Assembly (NCBI GenBank): GCA_900547745.1
Contig: URHT01000003.1
Span: 1 to 64,000, forward strand
Direction: 5' to 3'
Length of the DNA: 64,000 nucleotides
Source of the DNA: an uncultured Eubacteriales bacterium
GTDB taxonomy: Bacteria; Bacillota; Clostridia; Oscillospirales; Oscillospiraceae
Within the stretch, counting starts at the first letter, position 1. The number at the start of each line of letters is the position of its first letter. The notes beneath the pieces were generated by a model that was given only the letters and a program-made list of their open reading frames with translations, did not search any database and had not been told where the DNA came from. Position numbers and translations under genes: made by a program. Positions 7,337 to 16,914 of the stretch are shown piece by piece.

Positions 7337-8776
7337 TTAATACGCCACGCCCCAGTAGATGTCGGTGGTGGCGGGCTTGCCGCACATGACGCACCTGCCC
7401 TCGGTGCCGGACTGGTGCAGCGGCATACAGCGGCTGGACACACCGGCCTTCTCCTTCATGGCCAGCTCGCACTCCAGACTGCCGCACCATTTGGTGCGGG
7501 CGAAGCCGCCCCTGCCCTGCGCCATCTCCTTGACCTCCTCCCAGGAGGTCATATCGAAGGTGTTGTCCTCCAGATTCTTCTCCGCCATGGCATACAGGTT
7601 GTCGTGGACATCCTGCAGCAGCTTCTCCACGGTGCTCTCCAGCTCCGCCAGCGGCACGAATATCTTCTCGCCGGTGTCACGGCGGGCGATGCAGCACTGG
7701 GCCTTCTCCATATCCTTGGGCCCGATCTCCACCCGCAGGGGCACGCCCTTCATCTCGTACTGGGCGAACTTCCAGCCGGGGGACTGCTCGCTGTCATCCG
7801 TTCTGACCCGCAGGCCGATGGCCGTCAGACGCTCCTGCAGCGCGGCGGCGGCATCCAGCACGCCGGGCTTATGCTGGGCGATGGGCACCACCACCACCTG
7901 AATAGGGGCGATAGCCGGAGGCAGTACCAGACCGTTGTTGTCGGAGTGGGTCATGATGCACGCGCCGATGAGGCGGGTGGTGGAGCCCCACGAGGTCTGG
8001 AACGGGTATTGCAGCTTATTGTCCCGGCCGGTGAAGGTCACATCGTAGGCGCGGGAAAACTTGTCGCCGAAATAGTGGCTGGTGCCGGACTGGAGGGCCT
8101 TGTGATCCTTCATCATGGCCTCGATGGTGTAGGTAGCCTCGGCGCCGGCAAACTTTTCCTTGTCGGTCTTGCGTCCCTTCACCACCGGCATGGCCAGCGC
8201 GTCGCGGCAGAAATCGGCGTAGCAGTTGAGCTGCTGCTCCGTCTCGGCGATGGCCTCCTCCGCCGTCTCGTGAATGGTGTGCCCCTCCTGCCACCAGAAC
8301 TCGCGGCTGCGCAGGAAGGGACGGGTGGTCTTTTCCCAGCGGATGACGGAGCACCACTGGTTGTACAGCATGGGCAGCTCACGGTAGCTCTGCAGCACGT
8401 TGTGCCAGTGGTCGCAGAACATCGTCTCGGACGTGGGGCGGAAGGCCAGGCGCTCCTCCAGCTGCTCGCTGCCGCCGTGGGTGACCCACGCCACCTCCGG
8501 AGCAAAGCCCTCCACCAGCTCGCCCTCCTTCTTCAGAAGGCTCTCCGGGATCAGGACGGGCATGGCCACGTTGACATGGCCGGTTTTCTTGAACATGCCG
8601 TCCATGATGCGCTGGATATTCTCCCAGATGGCATAGCCGTAAGGCCGCAGGATCATGAAGCCCTTCACGGAGGCGTAGTCCACCAGCTCCGCCTTCAGGC
8701 AGATGTCCGTATACCACTTGGCAAAATCCTCCTCCATGGGAGTGATCGCTTCCACATTTCTCTGATCCTTAGCCAT
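7337..8776 (-). CDS. proS: Prolyl-tRNA synthetase (short, type 3)
   Basis: A 479-residue class II aminoacyl-tRNA synthetase that charges tRNA-Pro. It lacks the editing insertion of the long bacterial form and so belongs to the eukaryote/archaeon-like type common in Clostridia. Motif 2 appears as FLRSREFWWQEGHT and motif 3 in the TRLIGACIMTHSDNNGLVLP region. The anticodon-binding domain follows, and a C-terminal zinc-type Cys cluster is visible (KWCGSLECE, SSRCMP, GRCVMCGKP). The ATG is preceded by AAAGGA. A consensus promoter lies 50-75 bases upstream. Confidence 0.97.
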   Translation of the reverse strand: MAKDQRNVEAITPMEEDFAKWYTDICLKAELVDYASVKGFMILRPYGYAIWENIQRIMDGMFKKTGHVNVAMPVLIPESLLKKEGELVEGFAPEVAWVTHGGSEQLEERLAFRPTSETMFCDHWHNVLQSYRELPMLYNQWCSVIRWEKTTRPFLRSREFWWQEGHTIHETAEEAIAETEQQLNCYADFCRDALAMPVVKGRKTDKEKFAGAEATYTIEAMMKDHKALQSGTSHYFGDKFSRAYDVTFTGRDNKLQYPFQTSWGSTTRLIGACIMTHSDNNGLVLPPAIAPIQVVVVPIAQHKPGVLDAAAALQERLTAIGLRVRTDDSEQSPGWKFAQYEMKGVPLRVEIGPKDMEKAQCCIARRDTGEKIFVPLAELESTVEKLLQDVHDNLYAMAEKNLEDNTFDMTSWEEVKEMAQGRGGFARTKWCGSLECELAMKEKAGVSSRCMPLHQSGTEGRCVMCGKPATTDIYWGVAY

Positions 8777-8823
8777 TGTCTCATACCATTCCTTTGTTTT
8801 TTATAGTGCATACGCAACTTGGT

Positions 8824-8852
8824 ATTTTACCTGCCGATGCTGCCGTTGTCAA
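8824..8852 (-). promoter_or_regulatory. Sigma-A promoter of proS
   Basis: On the minus strand TTGACA (8852-8847) and TAAAAT (8829-8824) are separated by 17 bases, about 50 bases before the proS start. Confidence 0.75.
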
Positions 8853-8860
8853 GATTCCGC

Positions 8861-8896
8861 CGGAAAAAGACCGCCCTAAGACGGTCTTTTTCCGGC
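8861..8896 (-). terminator. Intrinsic terminator after trpB
   Basis: CGGAAAAAGACCG (8861-8873) pairs with CGGTCTTTTTCCG (8882-8894) over a short loop. Transcribed leftward it ends trpB, just before the proS promoter. Confidence 0.85.
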
Positions 8897-8905
8897 ATAT
8901 CATCC

Positions 8906-10291
8906 TTATTCGTTACCGGGAAAGCTGGGGATGGTGGCGAAGCCCCGCTGGAGATCCTCATCAGTGGGGATAGTGTCGCTCATCACACCGTCGTTGTACT
9001 TGCCATAGGCCACCATGTCGAAGTAACCGGTGCCGGTAAGGCCCAGTACGATGGTGCGCTCCTCCCCCGTCTCCCTGCACCTCAACGCCTCGTCCATGGC
9101 CACACGAATGGCGTGGCTGCTCTCCGGCGCAGGCAGGATGCCCTCGCAGCGGGCAAACAGCTCCGCCGCCTCGAACACGGCGGTCTGCTCCACGCTGCGG
9201 GCCTCCAGATAGCCGTCGTGGTACAGCTGGGAGACGATGCTGCTCATGCCGTGGTAGCGCAGGCCGCCGGCGTGGTTGGCAGAGGGGATGAAGCCGTTGC
9301 CCAGCGTGTACATCTTGGCCATAGGGCAGATCTTGCCGGTATCGCAGAAGTCGTAGCGGAACACGCCCCGGGTCAGGCTGGGGCAGGAGGCCGGCTCCAC
9401 GGCAATGATGCGGTAATCCGCCTCGCCCCGGAGCATCTGCCCCACAAAGGGGGAGATGAGGCCACCCAGATTGGAGCCGCCGCCGGCGCAGCCGATGATG
9501 GTATCGGGTTTGATGTGGTACTTCTCCAACGCTGCCATGGTCTCCAGCCCGATGACGGACTGGTGCAGCAGCACCTGATTGAGGACGCTGCCCAGCACAT
9601 AGCGGTATCCCTCCCGGCTGGCGGCAGCCTCCACCGCCTCGCTGATGGCGCAGCCCAGAGAGCCGGTGGTATCGGGGAACTCCGCCAGAATTTTTCTTCC
9701 CACCTCGGTGGTGTTGGAGGGGGACGGCGTCACGTTGGCGCCGTAGGTACGCATGACCTCGCGGCGGAAGGGCTTTTGCTCATAGGAGCATTTGACCATG
9801 AACACCCGGCAATCCAGTCCCAGATAGGCGCAGGCCATGCTCAGGGCCGTGCCCCACTGGCCGGCGCCCGTCTCGGTGGTGACGCCCCGCAGCCCCTGCT
9901 GCTTGGCGTAGTACGCCTGTGCAATGGCAGAGTTCAGCTTGTGGCTGCCGGAGGTGTTGTTGCCCTCGAACTTGTAGTAGATATGGGCGGGGGTATCCAG
10001 CTTCTCCTCCAGACAGTAAGCGCGGACCAGCGGGGACGGACGGTACATCTTGTAGAAATCCCGTATTTCCTGGGGGATAGGGATATACGCGGTGGCATCG
10101 TCCAGCTCCTGCTTCACCAGCTCATCGCAGAACACATGGGCCAGCTCCTCCGCCGTCATAGGCTGGAGAGTGGCGGGATTCAGCAGGGGCGCGGGCTTGT
10201 TGGCCATGTCCGCCCGGACGTTGTACCAGCTGCGGGGCATTTCGTCCTCGGCGAGGTAAATCTTATAGGGGATGGCAGTCTTGTCTTTCAT
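8906..10291 (-). CDS. trpB: TrpB2-type tryptophan synthase beta chain
   Basis: About 461 residues, longer than classical TrpB (about 400) because of the N-terminal extension typical of the TrpB2 group. A PLP enzyme that joins indole and serine to form tryptophan. The Schiff-base lysine lies in GSHKLNSA, and the glycine-rich phosphate loop appears as CAGGGSNLGG. No trpA or other trp genes are nearby, which fits a stand-alone role in indole salvage. Start: the ATG at 10291 sits 8 bases after AGGAGGA; the ATG at 10297 is only two bases from it. It has its own terminator and lies downstream of trpS. Confidence 0.92.
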   Translation of the reverse strand: MKDKTAIPYKIYLAEDEMPRSWYNVRADMANKPAPLLNPATLQPMTAEELAHVFCDELVKQELDDATAYIPIPQEIRDFYKMYRPSPLVRAYCLEEKLDTPAHIYYKFEGNNTSGSHKLNSAIAQAYYAKQQGLRGVTTETGAGQWGTALSMACAYLGLDCRVFMVKCSYEQKPFRREVMRTYGANVTPSPSNTTEVGRKILAEFPDTTGSLGCAISEAVEAAASREGYRYVLGSVLNQVLLHQSVIGLETMAALEKYHIKPDTIIGCAGGGSNLGGLISPFVGQMLRGEADYRIIAVEPASCPSLTRGVFRYDFCDTGKICPMAKMYTLGNGFIPSANHAGGLRYHGMSSIVSQLYHDGYLEARSVEQTAVFEAAELFARCEGILPAPESSHAIRVAMDEALRCRETGEERTIVLGLTGTGYFDMVAYGKYNDGVMSDTIPTDEDLQRGFATIPSFPGNE

Positions 10292-10322
10292 GGTCATTTC
10301 CTCCTGAAGTAAAATGCCGCAC

Positions 10323-11690
<1,368 letters not shown>

Positions 11691-11691
11691 T

Positions 11692-11719
11692 ATTGTAGCA
11701 CCTTTTTCCCGGATGTCAA
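11692..11719 (-). promoter_or_regulatory. Sigma-A promoter of trpS
   Basis: Minus-strand TTGACA (11719-11714) and TACAAT (11697-11692) are spaced 16 bases, directly upstream of the T-box leader. Confidence 0.75.
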
Positions 11720-11728
11720 GAGGTTTTC

Positions 11729-12598
11729 TCACAATGCCCGCAAAAACTCCGGCTTCAGGTCCCGCCGCCCCGCCAGCGCGGCGGCGATCTGCCCCAGCAG
11801 GGCGTCCCGGTCGCCGTTGAGAATCCCCTTCAGCGTCAGGTAGTTGCTGGCGTGGTTGGCCCGGAACACGGTACCCTCGCTGTCCACGTTCCGCAAGAAT
11901 AGCTCCGTCTCCTTCAGCACCTCCGGCGGACTGAGAAGCGTAAAGCTGCCGTCCTTCACCCACGACTCCAGCGGCGTGCCCGGCTCTACCATCAGCGTCA
12001 GCAGCCCCAGATAGTCAGGTTTTATCTCGCTGACGGCCTTGGCGGTGTCCGCCGCGTGCTGCTGCCACATCTCCACACTACCGAGGCCGGATATGGCTGT
12101 CACCGACAGGGTCAGGCCACACCGCCGGGCCTTTTGCCCCGCCGCTACGATGGCGGCGGCATCGTGGCCCTTCTGCATCCGCGTCAGCACCGCGTCGCAG
12201 CCGGATTCCAGCCCCATATACACCATCTTCAGCCCCCGGGCGCGCAGCAGGCGCAACTCGTCCTCGCTCTTGACCTGCAGACTGGTGGGCGAGGCATAGC
12301 AGGTGACCCGCTGACACTCCGGGAACAGGCCGTACACCAGCCCCAGGATCTCCACCAGTTCCTCCGTGCGGCGCATCAGTGCGTCGCCGTCGGCCAGAAA
12401 GACCCGCTCTACCCGGCGGTAGACCCGCCGCGCCAGCTCGAAGTCCTCCCGGATCTCCGCCATAGGGCGCATGGAAAAATGCTTGTCGTCGTACATGTCG
12501 CAGAAGGCGCAGCGGTTGTGGCTGCACCCGTAGGTCACCTGCACGATGAGGCTGTACGCCTCGCTGGGCGGCCGATAGACCTTACCTTTGTAGCGCAT
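11729..12598 (-). CDS. Radical SAM protein
   Basis: A 289-residue radical SAM enzyme. The iron-sulphur cluster motif is GCSHNRCAFC near residue 30, a Cx4Cx2C spacing used by a family of unassigned radical SAM proteins. A glycine-rich SAM contact (LADGDALM) and the later GLESGCD segment complete a TIM-barrel pattern. The start ATG 12598 has AAAGGAGTG upstream; the longer open frame upstream overlaps the divergent SSB gene and is not real. The substrate is unknown. It is transcribed toward the trpS promoter, apparently as a single gene. Confidence 0.85.
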   Translation of the reverse strand: MRYKGKVYRPPSEAYSLIVQVTYGCSHNRCAFCDMYDDKHFSMRPMAEIREDFELARRVYRRVERVFLADGDALMRRTEELVEILGLVYGLFPECQRVTCYASPTSLQVKSEDELRLLRARGLKMVYMGLESGCDAVLTRMQKGHDAAAIVAAGQKARRCGLTLSVTAISGLGSVEMWQQHAADTAKAVSEIKPDYLGLLTLMVEPGTPLESWVKDGSFTLLSPPEVLKETELFLRNVDSEGTVFRANHASNYLTLKGILNGDRDALLGQIAAALAGRRDLKPEFLRAL

Positions 12599-12712
12599 GG
12601 GATCACACTCCTTTGCGGATATTATGACACAGTTTTTGCCGTTTGAAAAGTGGTATGTTTCCGCTTTTCCCGGCATAGGGTGGGACATCTCAACAAACGA
12701 GGTGTTCAAAAT

Positions 12713-13339
12713 ATGGAACTGAATTACAACCGCGTCCATCTGTGCGGGCAGGCGGCGGATATCCCCACCTTGTCCCACGTCAACCACGGCTGCGCCTTCT
12801 ACCGGTTCACCCTGTCGGTGCTGCGCCTGTCCGGGCAGGCGGACAAGCTGCCGGTCATCGTACCCAAGACACTGCTGGACGCCGTACCGGTGACGGAGGG
12901 GGTCACCGTCACGGTCATCGGGCAGCTGCGCTCCTTCAACAACAAGAGTGGGCAGGGCAGCCGGCTGGTAATCTCTGTGTTTGCTCATCAGCTCACGCCC
13001 GGCGGGGAGAGTCCCTTCAACCAGATCCAATTGTCCGGCGTACTGTGCAAGACACCGGTGCTGCGGCGCACGCCGCTGGGGCGGGAGATCTGCGACATCA
13101 TATTGGCGGTGAACCGCCGGTACGGCCGGGCAGACTACCTGCCGTGCATCGCGTGGGGCGCGGTAGCGGCGCAGGCGGCGGATATGCACACCGGTCAGCG
13201 GCTCACCGTGGAGGGACGTGTCCAGAGCCGCGCCTACACCAAAAATCAGGACGGCGTATTGACAGAGCGGACAGCCTACGAGGTGTCTATCATGCGTCCG
13301 GCGGAGATTGAGGAGTTTCTCATACATATTCCCCGTTGA
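12713..13339 (+). CDS. SSB-like protein with two OB-fold halves
   Basis: A 208-residue protein in which two OB-fold segments resemble single-stranded DNA-binding protein. The first (about 1-100) starts NRVHLCGQAADIPTLSH; the second (about 105-205) starts FNQIQLSGVLCKTPVLRR, with GREICDIILAVNRRYG and CIAWGAVA typical of SSB. The usual acidic SSB tail (DDDIPF) is absent, so it is probably an accessory SSB rather than the main one. Chosen start ATG 12713 has ACGAGGTG upstream. The stop overlaps the -35 box of the next gene. Confidence 0.8.
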   Translation: MELNYNRVHLCGQAADIPTLSHVNHGCAFYRFTLSVLRLSGQADKLPVIVPKTLLDAVPVTEGVTVTVIGQLRSFNNKSGQGSRLVISVFAHQLTPGGESPFNQIQLSGVLCKTPVLRRTPLGREICDIILAVNRRYGRADYLPCIAWGAVAAQAADMHTGQRLTVEGRVQSRAYTKNQDGVLTERTAYEVSIMRPAEIEEFLIHIPR

Positions 13340-13364
13340 AAATATAGGGCATGAATGGTATGAT
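13336..13364 (+). promoter_or_regulatory. Sigma-A promoter of the second MATE gene
   Basis: TTGAAA (13336-13341) and TATGAT (13359-13364) are 17 bases apart, 38 bases before the ATG. Confidence 0.7.
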
Positions 13365-13401
13365 ACTGTAAAAGACAGTTTTGTACGAAAGAGAGAATAT
13401 C

Positions 13402-14802
13402 ATGCAGCATCACTTCCACTTTCATCTGCACCACCATGCGCGGCATCACGCCCGCTACGATGTGGACATGACGCAGGGCAGCACCACGCGGCATCTCATC
13501 AATTTTGCCCTACCGCTGCTGGCGGGCAACCTGTTCCAGCAGCTATACAACATGGTGGACACCTGGGTGGTAGGCAACTTCGTCAGCAATGAAGCGTTCT
13601 CCGCCGTGGGAACGGTGACGCCGATCATCAACACGCTTATTGGCTTTTTTCTGGGGATGTCCAGCGGTGCCGGTGTGGTCATCAGCCAGTACTACGGCGC
13701 TCACAGGCCGGAGAAGGTACACGAGGCCGTCCACACCGCCATGCTGCTCACCATTGTCATGGGTGTGGTATTCACCGGCGTGGGTATCGCCATGACGCCG
13801 CTGATGCTGGAGCTGATGAAAACGCCGGCGGAGGTGGCGCCGGATCAGACGGTTTATCTGACCATCTACTTCGCCGGGATCATGGGGCTTCTGCTGTACA
13901 ACATGGGCTCCGGTATTCTGCGGGCGGTGGGCGACTCGCGGCGGCCCTTCTATTTTCTGTTGGTGTCCGCCGGGGTGAATACGGCGCTGGATCTGCTGTT
14001 CGTGCTGAAATTCGGCATGGGCGTGGAGGGCGTGGCCTACGCCACCATCATCGCGCAGGCGGTGTCCGCTGTGCTGACCATCGCGGTGCTGATGCGCTAT
14101 GACGGCAGCGTGAAGCTGTCGCTGCGGAAGCTGCGCATCCATTGGGATATGCTGAAGAAGATCGTGGCGGTGGGCATCCCCGCCGCGCTGCAAATGGCCA
14201 TCACCGCATTTTCCAACGTGTTCGTGCAGGGCTACATCAACCACTTCGGCGCGGACTGCATGTCCGGCTGGACGGCCTACACCAAGATCGACCAGCTGGT
14301 GATCCTGCCGGTGCAGTCCCTGTCGCTGGCGTCCACCACCTTTGTGGGCCAGAATCTGGGCGTGGGTAATGTGGAGCGGGCCAAGGGAGGCGTGCGGCAG
14401 GCGCTGTACCTGTCCGTGGCCGTCACCGCCGTGCTGCTGGTGCCCGTCCTGCTGCTGGCGCCCGATCTCACCGCCTTCTTCAACAGCAAGGCCGAGGTGG
14501 TGTCCTACGGCGCGCTGCTGCTGCGGCTGCTGTCGCCGTTCTATTTCTTCTTCTGCATCAATCAGATCTACTCCGGCGCGCTGCGGGGCGCGGGCAACAG
14601 CCAGGTGCCCATGTTCATCATGCTGGGCTCCTTTGTGGTGTTCCGGCAGATCTACCTCTATGTGATGGCCAACTTCATCTCCAACGAGATCGTGCCCATT
14701 GCCCTGAGCTATCCCGCCGGATGGTTCGTGTGCAGCGCGGCTACGCTGCTCTACTACTCCCGCTGCAAATTCGACAGCCACCGGCTGGTGGAGGATGTTT
14801 AA
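13402..14802 (+). CDS. MATE family exporter with a His-rich N-terminus
   Basis: A 466-residue polytopic membrane exporter of the same family as the gene at 5876 but clearly diverged. The family signature appears as FALPLLAGNLFQQLYNMVDT near residue 40 and VGQNLGVGNVERAKGG near residue 320. The first 20 residues carry many histidines (HHFHFHLHHHARHHAR), mirroring the His-rich C-terminus of the other MATE. The ATG at 13402 is preceded by GAAAGAGAG; a TTG at 13381 is less likely. A small Cys-rich gene starts directly after the stop. Confidence 0.9.
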   Translation: MQHHFHFHLHHHARHHARYDVDMTQGSTTRHLINFALPLLAGNLFQQLYNMVDTWVVGNFVSNEAFSAVGTVTPIINTLIGFFLGMSSGAGVVISQYYGAHRPEKVHEAVHTAMLLTIVMGVVFTGVGIAMTPLMLELMKTPAEVAPDQTVYLTIYFAGIMGLLLYNMGSGILRAVGDSRRPFYFLLVSAGVNTALDLLFVLKFGMGVEGVAYATIIAQAVSAVLTIAVLMRYDGSVKLSLRKLRIHWDMLKKIVAVGIPAALQMAITAFSNVFVQGYINHFGADCMSGWTAYTKIDQLVILPVQSLSLASTTFVGQNLGVGNVERAKGGVRQALYLSVAVTAVLLVPVLLLAPDLTAFFNSKAEVVSYGALLLRLLSPFYFFFCINQIYSGALRGAGNSQVPMFIMLGSFVVFRQIYLYVMANFISNEIVPIALSYPAGWFVCSAATLLYYSRCKFDSHRLVEDV

Positions 14803-14973
14803 ATGAACAAGTGTGAGACGTGCGTGTTTTACCTCTATGACGAGGATTACGATGACTATGTGTGCGACATGGATCTGGACGAGGACGAGATGTCCCGATT
14901 CCTGTCGTCGGATACGGGAGACTGCCCGTTCTGGCGACCGGGGGACGACTATCTCACCGCACGGAAGCAATAA
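14803..14973 (+). CDS. Small Cys-rich acidic protein (DUF6472-like)
   Basis: A 56-residue protein that starts one base after the MATE stop, so the two are co-translated or coupled. It has CETCVFY, a later YVCDMDLDEDE and DCPFW, giving four cysteines of zinc-ribbon type in an acidic background. I recall this pattern as DUF6472, common in Clostridia next to diverse genes; function unknown. It is too short for many gene finders. A terminator follows within 10 bases. Confidence 0.75.
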   Translation: MNKCETCVFYLYDEDYDDYVCDMDLDEDEMSRFLSSDTGDCPFWRPGDDYLTARKQ

Positions 14974-14975
14974 CG

Positions 14976-15006
14976 GAAAAAGGACGGCGTGAGCCGTCCT
15001 TTTTTG
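14976..15006. terminator. Bidirectional terminator
   Basis: AAAAAGGACGGC and GCCGTCCTTTTTT flank a GTGA loop. It ends the MATE operon (+) and also the leftward gene ending at 15010. Confidence 0.88.
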
Positions 15007-15009
15007 TTG

Positions 15010-15852
15010 TCATGCCGTTTCCCAATGGGCGTAGAGCGTCACCGTCCGGGGTGACGACCAGTCCGTTTCGCCGTTCCGCTCCCCGAAGAACGCCGTGGCC
15101 GGCAGCGTCTCCACCGGTGCGCCGTCCGCGTCGTACCAGCCCGCGAAACGTCGGCCCGCCTGCTGCGGCGCCGGGTAGGCGCAAAGGTACACCATGCCGC
15201 CGGAGGCCATGGGCACGGAGGCGTCGTACTCTGCGGCGTTTGCGCCGTCGTCCAGCACCAGCCGCCACGGGTAGCGGCCCGTACCGTCTCCCTGCCAAGC
15301 GGCGCGGAGCACCAGACGGCGCTGGCCGCTTTCATCGGGGCGGATGACGGCGGCGTCCTCCGCCGTCAAAGGATCGGGCATCAGACGGTACACCCTGCCG
15401 CCGGCGGTGTCGTACCTCCCTACCCAGCCCAGAAACGTGTAGCCGCCCGTCTCCGGCTGTTGAGGTCGGGGCAGGGACAGCGGCGCGTCCGCCAGCGCGG
15501 ACATCTCCACTACCCTGTCCTCCCACAGCAGCAGCGGCTGGCCGTCCGGGCCGAAGGTGTCGTTATAGGCGGTGCAGTACAGCGTACCGGTGAGGGGATA
15601 CGTCTCCTCTTGCACCGGCAGGGTGTCCGGTGTCGCCGGCGTGTCCGGGGCTGTGATGCCGAAAAAGGCCGCCGTGGTCAGCGCCGTCAGGCCTGCCAGT
15701 GCGTACAGCGCCTTTTTCCACCAGCGCCCGCTTTTCTTCGCCGCCGGGGTTGGGCCGCCGGTCTGCCGGAACTCGTCAGGCAGCGGCGTGAACTCCGCTG
15801 CGGCGGAAAATTCCGGCGGTACGGCGGAAAATTCCTGCTTTTTCCCGTCCAT
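15010..15852 (-). CDS. Single-pass membrane protein with InlB-type repeats
   Basis: A 280-residue protein. A cytoplasmic N-terminus of about 45 residues is followed by one membrane helix (ALYALAGLTALTTAAFFGI) and an extracellular part. The outer part has at least two segments ending FLGWVG or FAGWYDADG and VTLYAHWE, the hallmark of InlB-type/Listeria-Bacteroides beta-grasp repeats used at cell surfaces. It starts six bases after the MscS stop, so the two form an operon. A role in the cell envelope is likely; the ligand is unknown. Confidence 0.7.
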   Translation of the reverse strand: MDGKKQEFSAVPPEFSAAAEFTPLPDEFRQTGGPTPAAKKSGRWWKKALYALAGLTALTTAAFFGITAPDTPATPDTLPVQEETYPLTGTLYCTAYNDTFGPDGQPLLLWEDRVVEMSALADAPLSLPRPQQPETGGYTFLGWVGRYDTAGGRVYRLMPDPLTAEDAAVIRPDESGQRRLVLRAAWQGDGTGRYPWRLVLDDGANAAEYDASVPMASGGMVYLCAYPAPQQAGRRFAGWYDADGAPVETLPATAFFGERNGETDWSSPRTVTLYAHWETA

Positions 15853-15858
15853 GGCCGC

Positions 15859-16737
15859 TTACCGGTTGTGTACGTCCAGCTGAGGGTAGGGGCACTCCAC
15901 GCCAAGGCGGCGGAAGCCCAGCAGCAGGTCGCGGTTCAGGATACGGGCGGTGGAATACACATTTCGCTCGGACACGTTCACCACGAAGCGCAGCAGGATG
16001 CCGGATGCCTCCAGCGCCTGCACGCCCAGATACACGGGCGCGCTCTCCATGGTGTCGGTATGGTTCCGGTATATCTCCTCCAGCAGCGCGGGGAGCCGGG
16101 TCTCCAGCGTTTCGATGTCCGTTTCGTAGGGAATGGAGATGTCGCACACCGTCTTGGAGGAGTTGTCGGAGCGATTGAGGATGTTCTTCATCTCCGAGTT
16201 GTTGATGATCTTCACGTTGTCGCCGGAATCGGTGATGCAGGTGGTGCGGATACCGATGCTGGTAACAGTACCCCGGAAGCCGTTGACCTCCACGATATCG
16301 CCCACGTTGTACTGGTTCTCCAGCAGCATGAACGCGCCGATGACCACGTCGGCGATGAGGCTCTCGGCGCTGAAGCCCACGATCAGGGCCAACACGCCGA
16401 CGCTGGCGATGATGGTGCCGATGTTGACGCCCAAAATGCCCAGACCGCCGCACAGGATGACGATGACCGCCACATACCGCACAAGGCTGGCCGTCAGACT
16501 CAGCACGGAGCAGGCCCGGTGGCTGGTGGGCCTGATGAGCCCCAGTACCAGCACGACCAGATTCTCCGCCAGCAGGACGCCGAACACCAGCAGCGCCGTA
16601 CCGTTCACGGTGAACAAGGCGGCCAGCTCCGCAAAGTCGAAGGCCTTCAGCGCAAGGCCCGCCCCGATGGCCGCCGCCAGCAGCAGCGCGTACATCAGTA
16701 CGCGGCGGGGCGTGCCCTTTTTGTTTCGATCCTTCAT
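15859..16737 (-). CDS. MscS-type mechanosensitive channel
   Basis: A 292-residue small-conductance mechanosensitive channel. Three membrane segments are seen at about 15-35, 45-70 and 80-110. The pore helix/MscS beta domain follows with GVLALIVGFSAESLIADVV, FMLLENQYNVGDIVEVNGF and the IRTTCITDSGDNVKIINNS strand. It releases solutes on hypo-osmotic shock. The start ATG 16737 (MKDRNKKG) has AAAGGAGAG upstream; an in-frame extension to 16863 would read through the terminator of the upstream gene. Confidence 0.92.
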   Translation of the reverse strand: MKDRNKKGTPRRVLMYALLLAAAIGAGLALKAFDFAELAALFTVNGTALLVFGVLLAENLVVLVLGLIRPTSHRACSVLSLTASLVRYVAVIVILCGGLGILGVNIGTIIASVGVLALIVGFSAESLIADVVIGAFMLLENQYNVGDIVEVNGFRGTVTSIGIRTTCITDSGDNVKIINNSEMKNILNRSDNSSKTVCDISIPYETDIETLETRLPALLEEIYRNHTDTMESAPVYLGVQALEASGILLRFVVNVSERNVYSTARILNRDLLLGFRRLGVECPYPQLDVHNR

Positions 16738-16811
16738 AGGAACACTCTCCTTTTTCCCTCTTTCTATGGCCATGATACCACATACACCGCCGTGTTTCAA
16801 CCATTTGACGC

Positions 16812-16846
16812 AAAGAGACGCAGCCCTTCGGCTGCGTCTCTTTCTT
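16812..16846 (-). terminator. Terminator of the surface-protein operon
   Basis: AGAGACGCAGCC (16815-16826) pairs with GGCTGCGTCTCT (16830-16841) across a short loop, 70 bases past the end of the giant surface gene. Confidence 0.8.
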
Positions 16847-16914
16847 CTTCCCCCACGGGACAAAGCTCTGCACCACGATACTCCCCCCAGTGGACAGAGC
16901 AGGAAACTGTGCGT